Notes: generated from the sequence alone by a model not told the origin. A stretch of DNA of 13,577 nucleotides from Embleya sp040605455 (GCF_040605455.1 NZ_JBEXCV010000197.1:1-13577), one strand, 5' to 3'; shown: positions 1 to 7,501, numbered from the stretch's first letter. Made by a program: numbers and translations.

Positions 1-20
1 TGCGGCGAGCTCTCGCCGCA
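1..20 (-). terminator. hairpin after lexA, probable terminator
   Basis: TGCGGCGA and TCGCCGCA pair perfectly around GCTC. This GC-rich hairpin starts 40 bp past the lexA stop codon on the leftward strand. There is no T-run, as is common for actinobacterial terminators. It touches the window edge, so it may extend further left, and its role is inferred from position. Confidence 0.45.
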
Positions 21-59
21 CGACCGCCCGCGGCCGATATGTCGCCGTCCCCGCTCATC

Positions 60-851
60 TCAGACCCGTCGCATGACGGCCACCACGCGGCCCAGGATGG
101 TCGCCTCGTCTCCCGGAATGGGCTCGTAGGCGGGGTTGTGCGGCATCAGCCAGCGATGCCCGTCACGGTGGCGCAGGCGCTTGACGGTGGCCTCGCCGTC
201 GATCATCGCCGCGACGATGTCGCCGTTCTCGGCGACCGGTTGGCGGCGCACCGCGACGTAGTCGCCGTCCATGATCGCGGCCTCGATCATCGAGTCGCCG
301 CTCACCTTGAGCAGGAACACGTCACCGTCGCCGACGAGCTGGCGCGGCAGCGCGAACACGTCCTCGATGGACTGCTCGGCCAGGATCGGGCCACCGGCCG
401 CGATCCGGCCGACCACCGGTACGTAGGACGCGGCCTGCGCGCCGCGTTCGGCGTGCGGCCCGGCCGGCGCAAGCGGCCGGCCGCCGTCGGGCGAGCGCAC
501 CTCGTAGGCGCGCGGCCGGTGCGGATCACGGCGCAAATAGCCCTTGCGTTCGAGGGCCATCAGCTGGTGCGCGACGGAAGAAGTGCTGGAGAGGCCGACG
601 GCCTCGCCGATCTCCCGCATGCTCGGCGGATATCCGCGCGACTCCACGGAAGTGCGGATCACTTCCAGGACGCGCGTCTGGCGCGGCGTCAGCCCCCCCG
701 CCGGACGCCGCGTCACACCGCCCTGGACCTGCCCGTTCTCGGTGCCCGGGGCGGGCGCCGGGGGTGGCACGGTGGCGCTGTGCGGGTGTTTCGCGGGGAG
801 GGTTTCGGTGCGGATTCCGGGGTGGATGGCTCCGGTGGCTTCTCCGGTCAC
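60..851 (-). CDS. lexA: LexA, SOS-response repressor and self-cleaving protease
   Basis: LexA represses DNA-damage genes and cleaves itself when RecA filaments form on single-stranded DNA. Numbering is from the GTG at 851 (263 aa). A variable 50-residue N-terminal extension is followed by the winged-helix DNA-binding domain (about 54-118, with RGYPPSMREIGEAVGLSSTS and VAHQLMALERKGYLRR). A linker precedes the S24 peptidase domain. The cleavage site is the Ala152-Gly153 bond in GRIAAGGP, the catalytic serine is Ser187 in SGDSM and the catalytic lysine is Lys224 in EATVKRL. All key residues are present. The GTG at 851 is preferred because GAAAGGG lies 6 bp upstream. The longer frame could start at a GTG at 923 (287 aa), but that codon lies inside the putative LexA operator. 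The gene is divergent from nrdR-nrdJ and is expected to be autoregulated through the SOS boxes at 914-929 and 979-994. Confidence 0.96.
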   Translation of the reverse strand: MTGEATGAIHPGIRTETLPAKHPHSATVPPPAPAPGTENGQVQGGVTRRPAGGLTPRQTRVLEVIRTSVESRGYPPSMREIGEAVGLSSTSSVAHQLMALERKGYLRRDPHRPRAYEVRSPDGGRPLAPAGPHAERGAQAASYVPVVGRIAAGGPILAEQSIEDVFALPRQLVGDGDVFLLKVSGDSMIEAAIMDGDYVAVRRQPVAENGDIVAAMIDGEATVKRLRHRDGHRWLMPHNPAYEPIPGDEATILGRVVAVMRRV

Positions 852-913
852 GGCTGGCCCTTTCGACGGATTGCTCGCACGTGAAGAACGGTAGTCGGGT
901 TCGAAAGGTTGCG

Positions 914-929
914 CCAAACACACGTTCGA
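914..929 (-). promoter_or_regulatory. LexA operator (SOS box), proximal
   Basis: The site CCAAAC-ACAC-GTTCGA matches 10 of 12 positions of the actinobacterial SOS box TCGAAC-N4-GTTCGA, with one half perfect. It lies 63 bp upstream of the preferred lexA start, beside a possible -10 box, which fits autorepression. Confidence 0.7.
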
Positions 930-932
930 GTG

Positions 933-938
933 AATTTA
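933..938 (-). promoter_or_regulatory. possible lexA -10 box
   Basis: On the leftward strand the hexamer is TAAATT (TANNNT type). It would place the transcription start near 926, inside the proximal SOS box, a sensible position for repression. No good -35 is seen 17-18 bp upstream, so the call rests mainly on position. Confidence 0.3.
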
Positions 939-978
939 GGCCAATCCGATGGCGATCATTCGGTTCCCGCTGTAGTAA

Positions 979-994
979 TCGTACATACATTCGA
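979..994. promoter_or_regulatory. LexA operator (SOS box), distal
   Basis: TCGTAC-ATAC-ATTCGA matches 10 of 12 positions of TCGAAC-N4-GTTCGA. Its centre is 65 bp from that of the proximal box, close to six helical turns, so two LexA dimers could sit on the same face of the DNA. It may also control rightward transcription, for which TACATT at 986-991 could be a -10 box. Confidence 0.5.
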
Positions 995-1098
995 ATTCAG
1001 CGCGGAAAAGGGATGACTTCGGGCGCCCGATATGTGGCATCCGTGACCCGTGCGTCGCGACACGCCGGCCGGACGGGTCAATTTTCCGCCACCTGCGG

Positions 1099-1132
1099 GC
1101 GGTGACCTGCGGGGATGACGAGAGGTCACCGC
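1099..1132 (+). repeat. 10-bp inverted repeat between lexA and nrdR
   Basis: GCGGTGACCT (1099-1108) pairs perfectly with AGGTCACCGC (1123-1132) around a 14-base loop. It sits upstream of the predicted nrdR promoter and about 105 bp rightward of the distal SOS box. It could be a terminator for a short rightward transcript, an insulator or an operator. No T-run follows it. Confidence 0.5.
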
Positions 1133-1159
1133 AAGCTCTCCGAGTGTCTGCGAGTCGGC

Positions 1160-1188
1160 TTGCAGCGCTCGGGGTCGCGGTCTACCGT
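1160..1188 (+). promoter_or_regulatory. nrdR-nrdJ promoter
   Basis: TTGCAG at 1160-1165 and TACCGT at 1183-1188 are spaced by exactly 17 bp and match the housekeeping promoter pattern TTGNNN / TANNNT. The start point would fall near 1195, inside the first NrdR box, giving a leader of about 205 nt before nrdR. Confidence 0.6.
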
Positions 1189-1190
1189 AG

Positions 1191-1206
1191 CCACTACATC
1201 TTGTGG
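1191..1206. promoter_or_regulatory. NrdR box 1
   Basis: CCACTACATCTTGTGG follows the NrdR-box pattern (an imperfect 16-bp palindrome, roughly ACACWAYATNTWGTGT). It covers the predicted transcription start of nrdR-nrdJ. NrdR boxes usually come in pairs about three helical turns apart, and a partner lies 32 bp downstream. Confidence 0.7.
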
Positions 1207-1222
1207 TCGAGGGCGTTGAAGG

Positions 1223-1238
1223 AGCCCACAAGTTGTGT
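1223..1238. promoter_or_regulatory. NrdR box 2
   Basis: AGCCCACAAGTTGTGT aligns with box 1 at 9 of 16 positions, including the ACA and TTGTG cores, at a spacing of exactly 32 bp. It is weaker than box 1 in its left half. The pairing and spacing are the main support. Confidence 0.6.
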
Positions 1239-1400
1239 TTGCCGTATATACCATATTCCCGGAGCGCACCGGACGGGCCCCTTCGGGGCGGCCCTCGGGG
1301 CGGGGGCGCGGCAACGACCGGGCACGCTTCGCCATACCGCGCGCGGCACGCACGGGCAACACGTACGACCTGCGTCTCAACGAGGGGGAGAGGGAACCGC

Positions 1401-1904
1401 ATGCACTGCCCCTTCTGTCGGCGAGCGGACAGCCGCGTCGTGGACAGCCGGACCACCGACGACGGCGCCGCGATCAGGCGCCGGCGATCGTGTCCGGACT
1501 GCGGACGGCGCTTCACCACGATCGAGACCGCCTCGCTCACGGTGATCAAGCGCAGCGGCGTCACCGAACCCTTCAGCCGGGACAAGGTCATCGCCGGCGT
1601 GCGCAAGGCATGCCAGGGTCGCCCGGTCACCGGCGACGCGCTGGCCCTGCTCGGCCAACGGGTCGAGGAGGCGGTGCGGGCCACCGGGTGCGCCGAGTTG
1701 ACCACCCACGACGTGGGCCTGACGATATTGGGCCCGTTGCGGGAGCTCGACGAGGTCGCCTACCTGCGGTTCGCGTCCGTGTACCGAGCCTTCGAGTCCC
1801 TGGAGGACTTCGAGGCCGAGGTCGCCCTGTTGCGCGCCGGTCGCGCGGAGTCGGCGGAACCCGCGGTGCCCGTGGACGCGGCGAACAGTCCCGCCTCGGA
1901 CTGA
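1401..1904 (+). CDS. nrdR: NrdR, zinc- and nucleotide-binding repressor of ribonucleotide reductase genes
   Basis: NrdR senses ATP/dATP and represses ribonucleotide reductase operons by binding paired NrdR boxes. The protein is 167 aa, a little longer than the usual 150-160 because of an Ala/Glu-rich tail. The N-terminal zinc ribbon has Cys3, Cys6, Cys31 and Cys34 (MHCPFC and SCPDC), followed by the characteristic RRFTTIET segment. An ATP-cone domain covers about residues 49-139, opening with VIKRSGVTEPFSRDKVIAGV. The ATG at 1401 is fixed by the conserved MHCPFC start and the GGGGGAGAGGG run just upstream. nrdJ follows 120 bp downstream, probably as one transcript. The two boxes near 1191-1238 imply autoregulation. 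Confidence 0.97.
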   Translation: MHCPFCRRADSRVVDSRTTDDGAAIRRRRSCPDCGRRFTTIETASLTVIKRSGVTEPFSRDKVIAGVRKACQGRPVTGDALALLGQRVEEAVRATGCAELTTHDVGLTILGPLRELDEVAYLRFASVYRAFESLEDFEAEVALLRAGRAESAEPAVPVDAANSPASD

Positions 1905-1952
1905 TCGCGGATCACCAGAAATCAATTCGGTAGCACACGAACGACGGACCAC

Positions 1953-1983
1953 CCGACCGGTCGGCGGGACATCCCCCGGGATG
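1953..1983 (+). repeat. adjacent small palindromes in the nrdR-nrdJ spacer
   Basis: CCGACCGGTCGG at 1953-1964 is a perfect 12-bp palindrome. CATCCC (1970-1975) and GGGATG (1978-1983) form a second short hairpin. Together they could slow polymerase or mark an RNA processing point that sets nrdJ above or below nrdR. No T-run follows, so full termination is unlikely. Their role is inferred. Confidence 0.35.
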
Positions 1984-2024
1984 CTTCCGGCCTGCCCACG
2001 GCGTTGTTCAAAAGAGGAGACGGC

Positions 2025-4877
2025 ATGACAGAGACGACGAGCGGCTCAGCACGCGGTTCCGGTCGGTCACGACCCGGTAAGGGCCTGCGGATCGAGCGCG
2101 TGTACACGACCCCCGGCGTCCACCCGTACGACGAGGTGGTCTGGGAGCGTCGTGACGTCGTCATGACCAACTGGCGCGACGGCTCGATCAACTTCGAGCA
2201 GCGCGGCGTCGAGTTCCCCGACTCCTGGTCGGTGAACGCGGTCAACATCGTCACGAGCAAGTACTTCCGCGGTGCGGTGGGCACGCCGCAGCGCGAGTGG
2301 AGCCTGAAGCAGCTGATCGACCGGGTCGTCAAGACCTACCGCAAGTCCGGCGAGGAGAACGGCTACTTCGCCGGCCCCGCCGACGCGGAGATCTTCGAGC
2401 ACGAGCTGGCGTACGCCCTCCTGCACCAGATCTTCAGCTTCAACTCGCCGGTCTGGTTCAACGTCGGCACCGCGCAGAAGCAGCAGGTCAGTGCGTGCTT
2501 CATCCTGTCGGTCGACGACTCGATGGACTCGATCCTGGACTGGTACAAGGAAGAGGGGCTGATCTTCAAGGGCGGCTCCGGTGCCGGCCTGAACCTGTCC
2601 CGGATCCGCTCCAGCAAGGAACTGCTGACCTCGGGCGGCAACGCCTCGGGCCCGGTCTCCTTCATGCGCGGCGCGGACGCGTCGGCCGGAACCATCAAGT
2701 CGGGCGGCGCCACCCGCCGCGCGGCCAAGATGGTGGTCCTCGACGTCGACCACCCCGACATCGAGGACTTCATCGACACCAAGGTCAAGGAGGAGGAGAA
2801 GATCCGCGCGCTGCGCGACGCGGGCTTCGACATGGACCTCGGTGGCGCCGACATCGCGTCGGTGCAGTACCAGAACGCGAACAACTCGGTCCGGGTCTCG
2901 GACGAGTTCATGAACGCGGTCGAGCAGGGCAAGGAGTTCGGCCTGCGCGCCCGGATCACCGGCGACGTGCTGGAGACGATCGACGCCAAGGCGTTGTTCC
3001 GCCGGATGGCCGAGGCGGCGTGGGCCTGCGCCGACCCCGGCATCCAGTACGACGACGAGATCAACAAGTGGCACACGTGCCCCGAGTCGGGCCGGATCAC
3101 CGCGTCCAACCCGTGCTCGGAGTACATGCACCTGGACAACTCGTCGTGCAACCTCGCGTCGCTGAACCTGATGAAGTTCCTGCGTGAAGACGACACGTTC
3201 GACGCGGACAAGTTCGCCAAGGTCGTCGAGCTGGTCATCACCGCGATGGACATCTCGATCTGCTTCGCCGACTTCCCGACCGAGAAGATCGGCGAGACCA
3301 CCCGCGCGTTCCGTCAGCTGGGCATCGGCTACGCCAACCTGGGCGCGCTCTTGATGGCCACCGGCCACGCCTACGACAGCGACGGCGGCCGCGCGCTGGC
3401 CGGTGCGATCACCTCGCTGATGACCGGCACCGCGTACAAGCGCTCCGCGGAACTGGCCGCCATCGTCGGCCCGTACGACGGCTACGCCCGCAACGCCGAG
3501 CCGCACAAGCACGTCATGCGCCTGCACGCCGAGGCCAACGACGCCGGCAAGCGCATGGACGACCTGGACGCCCCCGTGTGGGACCTGGCGACCAAGGCGT
3601 GGAAGGACGTCGCCAAGCTCGGCGACAAGAACGGCTTCCGCAACGCGCAGGCCTCGGTGCTGGCCCCGACCGGCACGATCGGCCTGATGATGGACTGCGA
3701 CACCACCGGTGTCGAGCCCGACCTGGCGCTGGTGAAGTTCAAGAAGCTGGTCGGCGGCGGCTCGATGCAGATTGTCAACGGCACGGTCGCCCGGGCGCTG
3801 GGCCGGCTGGGCTACCAGCCCGAGCAGGTCGAGGCGATCGTCGAGCACATCGCCGAGCACGGCCACGTGGTGGACGCGCCCGGCCTCAAGCTCGAGCACT
3901 ACGAGGTGTTCGACTGCGCGATGGGCGAGCGCACCATCTCGCCGATGGGCCACGTGCGGATGATGGCGGCGATCCAGCCGTGGATCTCCGGCGCGATCTC
4001 CAAGACGGTCAACATGTCCGAGGACGCCACCGTCGAGGAGATCGAGGAGATCTACTTCCAGGGCTGGAAGCTCGGCATCAAGGCGCTGGCGATCTACCGC
4101 GACAACTGCAAGGTCGGCCAGCCGCTCTCGGCCGGCAAGGGCGAGAACAAGGGCAAGGCGGACGACGGCAAGTCGACCGCGGCCCCCGTGGTGGAGAAGG
4201 TCGTCGAGTACCGCCCGGTGCGCAAGCGCCTGCCCAAGGGCCGGCCCGGCATCACCACGTCCTTCTCGGTGGGTGGCGCCGAGGGCTACATGACCGCCAA
4301 CTCCTACCCGGACGACGGCCTCGGCGAGGTCTTCCTGAAGATGTCCAAGCAGGGCTCGACCCTCGCGGGCATGATGGACGCCTTCTCGATCGCGGTCTCG
4401 GTCGGCCTGCAGTACGGCGTGCCGCTGGAGACCTACGTCTCCAAGTTCACCAACATGCGCTTCGAGCCGGCCGGTCTGACCGACGACCCGGATGTGCGGA
4501 TGGCGCAGTCGATCGTCGACTACATCTTCCGTCGCCTGGCGTTGGACCACCTGCCGTTCGAGACCCGCTCGGCGTTGGGCATCCACTCCGCCGCGGAGCG
4601 CACCCGGCACCTGGAGACCGGCTCCTACGAGCCGGACGAGCCGGCCGCCGCCGAGGACATGCGCACGCTCGCGCAGTCCGCGCCGGTGGACGCCGCGCCC
4701 AAGGCCCCGGACCTCAAGCCGGTCCCGGCCGCGGTGCACTCCTCGACCGAGCTGCTGGAGGCCCGCCAGGGCCGCAGCGCGGACGCTCCGCTGTGCTTCT
4801 CCTGCGGGATCAAGATGCGCCCGGCCGGCAGCTGCTACGTGTGCGAGGGCTGCGGCTCGACCAGCGGTTGCAGCTGA
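2025..4877 (+). CDS. nrdJ: NrdJ, coenzyme-B12-dependent (class II) ribonucleoside-diphosphate reductase
   Basis: NrdJ reduces ribonucleotides to deoxyribonucleotides with adenosylcobalamin as radical source, independently of oxygen. At 950 aa it has the length of actinobacterial NrdJ. The catalytic loop NPCSEY gives Asn362, the thiyl-radical Cys364 and Glu366. The active-site dithiol pair is Cys158 (SACFILSVDD) and Cys375 (NSSCNLASLNL). Other family segments are FNSPVWFNVGT, GGSGAGLNLSRIRSS and ASVLAPTGTIG. The tail (924-950) is cysteine-rich, with CFSC, CYVCEGC and a final GCS; such tails act in zinc binding and in re-reducing the active site. No ATP-cone domain is evident at the N-terminus. 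The ATG at 2025 has AGAGGAG 6 bp upstream; an in-frame TTG at 2004 is less likely. It follows nrdR and ends at a strong hairpin. Confidence 0.97.
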   Translation: MTETTSGSARGSGRSRPGKGLRIERVYTTPGVHPYDEVVWERRDVVMTNWRDGSINFEQRGVEFPDSWSVNAVNIVTSKYFRGAVGTPQREWSLKQLIDRVVKTYRKSGEENGYFAGPADAEIFEHELAYALLHQIFSFNSPVWFNVGTAQKQQVSACFILSVDDSMDSILDWYKEEGLIFKGGSGAGLNLSRIRSSKELLTSGGNASGPVSFMRGADASAGTIKSGGATRRAAKMVVLDVDHPDIEDFIDTKVKEEEKIRALRDAGFDMDLGGADIASVQYQNANNSVRVSDEFMNAVEQGKEFGLRARITGDVLETIDAKALFRRMAEAAWACADPGIQYDDEINKWHTCPESGRITASNPCSEYMHLDNSSCNLASLNLMKFLREDDTFDADKFAKVVELVITAMDISICFADFPTEKIGETTRAFRQLGIGYANLGALLMATGHAYDSDGGRALAGAITSLMTGTAYKRSAELAAIVGPYDGYARNAEPHKHVMRLHAEANDAGKRMDDLDAPVWDLATKAWKDVAKLGDKNGFRNAQASVLAPTGTIGLMMDCDTTGVEPDLALVKFKKLVGGGSMQIVNGTVARALGRLGYQPEQVEAIVEHIAEHGHVVDAPGLKLEHYEVFDCAMGERTISPMGHVRMMAAIQPWISGAISKTVNMSEDATVEEIEEIYFQGWKLGIKALAIYRDNCKVGQPLSAGKGENKGKADDGKSTAAPVVEKVVEYRPVRKRLPKGRPGITTSFSVGGAEGYMTANSYPDDGLGEVFLKMSKQGSTLAGMMDAFSIAVSVGLQYGVPLETYVSKFTNMRFEPAGLTDDPDVRMAQSIVDYIFRRLALDHLPFETRSALGIHSAAERTRHLETGSYEPDEPAAAEDMRTLAQSAPVDAAPKAPDLKPVPAAVHSSTELLEARQGRSADAPLCFSCGIKMRPAGSCYVCEGCGSTSGCS

Positions 4878-4903
4878 CCCGAGGGTCACCGACCCGAACG
4901 CCT

Positions 4904-4945
4904 GAAAGGGGCGGGGAACCGATCCTTGGGTTCCCCGCCCCTTTC
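4904..4945. terminator. bidirectional terminator between nrdJ and def
   Basis: GAAAGGGGCGGGGAACC (4904-4920) pairs without mismatch with GGTTCCCCGCCCCTTTC (4929-4945) around an 8-base loop. The 17-bp stem has A-runs on its 5' side and T-runs on its 3' side in both directions, so it can serve nrdJ rightward and def leftward. It starts 26 bp after the nrdJ stop. Confidence 0.92.
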
Positions 4946-5023
4946 GGTTCGGATTGCGACTGCGGCGCTTCGACTTTCGCGCGGCGCGGCGGTTCGGCAC
5001 GCGTGGTGGATCGGATCGGCCGG

Positions 5024-5701
5024 TCAGCCGGCGAGCTGCTTGGCCTTCGCGTCGCGCTTGGCGAAGACCTCGTCGCGCATCGACTCCATCTCCTTGAGCA
5101 CGTTCTTGCGCTCACGCTTGGAGAGGCGGTCGATGTACAGGTATCCGTCGAGGTGGTCGGTCTCGTGCTGGAGGCAGCGGGCGAAGTAGCCCTCGCCCTC
5201 GATCACCAGCGGGTTGCCGTCCTTGTCCACCCCACGCGCGATCGCACGGTCGGGGCGGGCCAAGTCCTCGTGCGGGCCGGGGACGGACAGGCAGCCCTCG
5301 CCCGCCTCCTCCAGGTGCCGCTCGGTCGCGGGCAGTTCATCCAGGACCGGGTTGATCAGGTGGCCGACGTGACGGTGGCCGTCCTCGTCCACGCAGTCGT
5401 ACACGAACAGCCGAATGCCGACGTCGACCTGGTTCGCGGCCAGGCCCACCCCGTCGGCGACGTACATGGTCAGGAACATGTCGTCGATCAGCGTGTTCAG
5501 CTCCTCGGTGCCGAACTCGGTGATCTCGGCGCAGGGCCGGTGCAGGACGTCCTCGCCGACCACGGTGACGCGCAGAACCTTGCCGCGGGCGGCCTCGGGC
5601 GCCATGGCGGGGTACGCGTCCACCGGGCGGCCCATCACAAAGATCCGGCCTTCTTCGTGATCGTGGTGATCGTGGCTGGAGTGGTCGTGGTGCTCGGCCA
5701 T
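5024..5701 (-). CDS. def: peptide deformylase with histidine-rich N-terminus
   Basis: Peptide deformylase removes the formyl group from the N-terminal methionine of new proteins in the cytoplasm. The 225-aa protein carries all three family motifs: GVGLAANQ (84-91), EGCLS (135-139, with metal ligand Cys137) and QHETDHLDG (178-186, with ligands His179 and His183 and catalytic Glu180). A Lys/Arg/Glu-rich helix ends the protein. The first 15 residues hold seven histidines in a His/Asp/Ser pattern, which is unusual for the family and could bind the catalytic metal. The ATG at 5701 has GGAAAGG somewhat far upstream (about 12 bp). No stronger start is visible, although a shorter form beginning at the methionine of VMGRPVDAY is possible. 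The gene lies 56 bp downstream of membrane protein A on the same strand. Actinomycetes often have several def genes, so it need not be the only copy. Confidence 0.95.
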   Translation of the reverse strand: MAEHHDHSSHDHHDHEEGRIFVMGRPVDAYPAMAPEAARGKVLRVTVVGEDVLHRPCAEITEFGTEELNTLIDDMFLTMYVADGVGLAANQVDVGIRLFVYDCVDEDGHRHVGHLINPVLDELPATERHLEEAGEGCLSVPGPHEDLARPDRAIARGVDKDGNPLVIEGEGYFARCLQHETDHLDGYLYIDRLSKRERKNVLKEMESMRDEVFAKRDAKAKQLAG

Positions 5702-5757
5702 CGGTTTGCTTTACCTTTCCACCAGGGCATGAACCCGAATCACCCTACCCGCACCCG

Positions 5758-7377
5758 TCAGGGCAGGACCGCCGACGCCTTGGCCGTGATGGTGACCTCG
5801 CCGGGCTCGGTGACGGTGATCTCGGTCCAGCCGTCCTCCGTCTCGCCGATGCTCGTGTTGGGCTTGTTCGCGACGAACCAGCTGGTCCGGTGGATGCGCA
5901 CGGTGAACGTGCCGGCCTGCTGGGCCAACAGGGTGAAGCCGCTGGGGGTGATGTCCACGAGCTGGCCGGGGCCGTCCAGCAGCGGGACCGGGTCGGCGAC
6001 CTCCCAGATCACCCAGTGCGGGTCGGACCACACCGGCACCAGCCAGTCGGGGCCGGAGCGCAGGATCTCCGCCTCGCGCTTGGCGGAGGGGTCCAGCGGC
6101 ACGTCGGGCAGCGCGATGAAGCGCACGCCGGTCTCACGCACCCAGGCGTGGTACTGCCCCTCGTCCAGCGTGGGGCCGTAGAGCACCGCGTTGTGCGCGC
6201 GGTCGAGCTGGCGCTCCCAGCCGCGGGCGAGCGGCATGTGCTCGGCGACGTAGACCGTCTCCCAGTGGCCGCGGGTGAACGGGATCTCGATTCGACCCAC
6301 CGGCAGGTTGGCCCGCTCCAGGAAGTCGAGCATGCCGGTGTAGTAGGCGGAGTTCTTGCCGGTGCTGTCCTGGTTGTTGAACGCGACCGCCTTGCCGGCC
6401 GAGGAGAACTGCCAGGCCAGCAGCGGGATGGCGAGCAGCACCACCAGCCGCCTGCGGCCCAGCGAGAGCAGCACCACGGCCATCAGCGGCCCGGCGCACA
6501 GCTCGCCGAGCCGGGCCGCGTTGCCGCCCACCGCGCTGGGGATCAGGAACAGCACGGTGGAGGAGAGCGCGTACAGCCACAGGAAGCGGCGCGCGCTGAC
6601 CTCGGTGCGCGGGACCAGGGCCAGGCCCACGCCCGCGAAGCCCAGGATCGCGGCGAACCGCCACAGCGGGAAGGAGAAGTCGCCGCCACCGGGGAAGGCC
6701 AGCGACATCACCAGGCCGATCACGGCCGGAGCGAGGCTGAACCGGGTCGCCCACACCCGCTCGGCGGGCACCCACGCGAGCGCGATCATCAGCAGGAACG
6801 CGGCGGCCAGCGGACTGGCCAGGCCACAGAACCCGGCCGCGACCGGGGCCCACGCGCGATGCCCGGAGCGGGCCGCCAGGATCGCCATCAGCCCGGCGGC
6901 CACGCCGAGCACGAAGGGGGTGCGGCCGATCAGGTATTCGATGCTGACAATCACCGCGAACCAGCAGCTGCCGACCCGGCGGGCCAGGTCGCCGCGACCC
7001 AGGCGCAGGCGGGAGAACGCCCACGCGGCGGCGACGCAGGAGATCGCGGTGAGCAGGCGGGTCCCGATCCCGCCGGCCAGGACCGGGGTGATCACGCTGT
7101 AGCCGGGCAGCAGGTGGCCGCCGTACCACTGGTTGTTCCACAGTACGGCGCCGTGGTCGCGCACCAGCCAGGCACGGAAGATCTGCGCGGGCCAGTCGGC
7201 GCCGTTGATGCCCAGCACGGTCAGCAGGCCGACCAGGGCGAGGGTGATCAGGTACGGATGCTCGGCGACGGCGACCAGGACTCCGCGCAGGTGCCGTCGC
7301 CAGGTGCGGGGGGCAGTGCCGCCCGCATCCGACTTGGGCTCCCCGAGGGGTATGCGGCCGTCCAGAGCATGTGTCAT
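5758..7377 (-). CDS. polytopic membrane protein, copy A (GT-C glycosyltransferase-like layout)
   Basis: Function not known. The protein is 539 aa. After a charged, cytoplasm-type N-terminus (1-40) come about nine to ten hydrophobic segments between 41 and 325. A hydrophilic C-terminal domain of about 210 residues follows and ends in beta-rich sequence. The first loop after segment 1 holds the strongest motif: GADWPAQIFRAWLVRDHG followed by LWNNQWYGGHLLPGYS (79-94). An acidic, aromatic first external loop on a multispan protein with a large soluble C-domain recalls GT-C-fold glycosyltransferases acting on lipid-linked sugars, but no diagnostic motif proves this. It is clearly homologous to the gene at 9080-10750, roughly 60% identical by eye over the membrane part, including SCWFAV, YLIGRTPF and IPFTRGHWE. 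No clear ribosome site precedes the ATG. def follows 56 bp downstream. Some databases may label such proteins MFS or simply membrane protein. Confidence 0.88.
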   Translation of the reverse strand: MTHALDGRIPLGEPKSDAGGTAPRTWRRHLRGVLVAVAEHPYLITLALVGLLTVLGINGADWPAQIFRAWLVRDHGAVLWNNQWYGGHLLPGYSVITPVLAGGIGTRLLTAISCVAAAWAFSRLRLGRGDLARRVGSCWFAVIVSIEYLIGRTPFVLGVAAGLMAILAARSGHRAWAPVAAGFCGLASPLAAAFLLMIALAWVPAERVWATRFSLAPAVIGLVMSLAFPGGGDFSFPLWRFAAILGFAGVGLALVPRTEVSARRFLWLYALSSTVLFLIPSAVGGNAARLGELCAGPLMAVVLLSLGRRRLVVLLAIPLLAWQFSSAGKAVAFNNQDSTGKNSAYYTGMLDFLERANLPVGRIEIPFTRGHWETVYVAEHMPLARGWERQLDRAHNAVLYGPTLDEGQYHAWVRETGVRFIALPDVPLDPSAKREAEILRSGPDWLVPVWSDPHWVIWEVADPVPLLDGPGQLVDITPSGFTLLAQQAGTFTVRIHRTSWFVANKPNTSIGETEDGWTEITVTEPGEVTITAKASAVLP

Positions 7378-7501
7378 GACGGCTTAGCTTTTCAGATCGA
7401 GGCCGATGTGGTGCAGGTGGGCCTTGAGGTAGGACGCCGGATTGTCCGATGTATGGCGTGCCATGGCGCAATGTCCGCCGTGAAATCACCGGTGCGGTGC
7501 G

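Noticed and set aside
852..923. Longer LexA with 24 extra residues from the GTG at 923
   Set aside because: The start codon lies inside the putative SOS box, which overlaps the likely transcription start, and a better ribosome site precedes the GTG at 851.
1195..1400. Cobalamin riboswitch upstream of nrdR-nrdJ
   Set aside because: No B12-box-like conserved core was seen, and a B12-dependent enzyme would not be expected to be shut off by B12. In streptomycetes that riboswitch is known upstream of the oxygen-dependent class I reductase genes.
2025..4877. Intein or split in nrdJ
   Set aside because: Ribonucleotide reductases often host inteins, but the catalytic NPCSEY and NSSC segments are contiguous and the length is normal.
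2067..5000. 977-codon open frame on the minus strand opposite nrdJ
   Set aside because: It mirrors nrdJ codon for codon, is rich in Arg/Gly/His/Val/Leu repeats without domains, and nrdJ on the plus strand has every catalytic motif. It is an effect of high-GC third positions.
3578..6181. 867-codon plus-strand open frame spanning nrdJ, the terminator and def
   Set aside because: It crosses a 17-bp terminator hairpin and two convergent real genes, and its translation is low-complexity.
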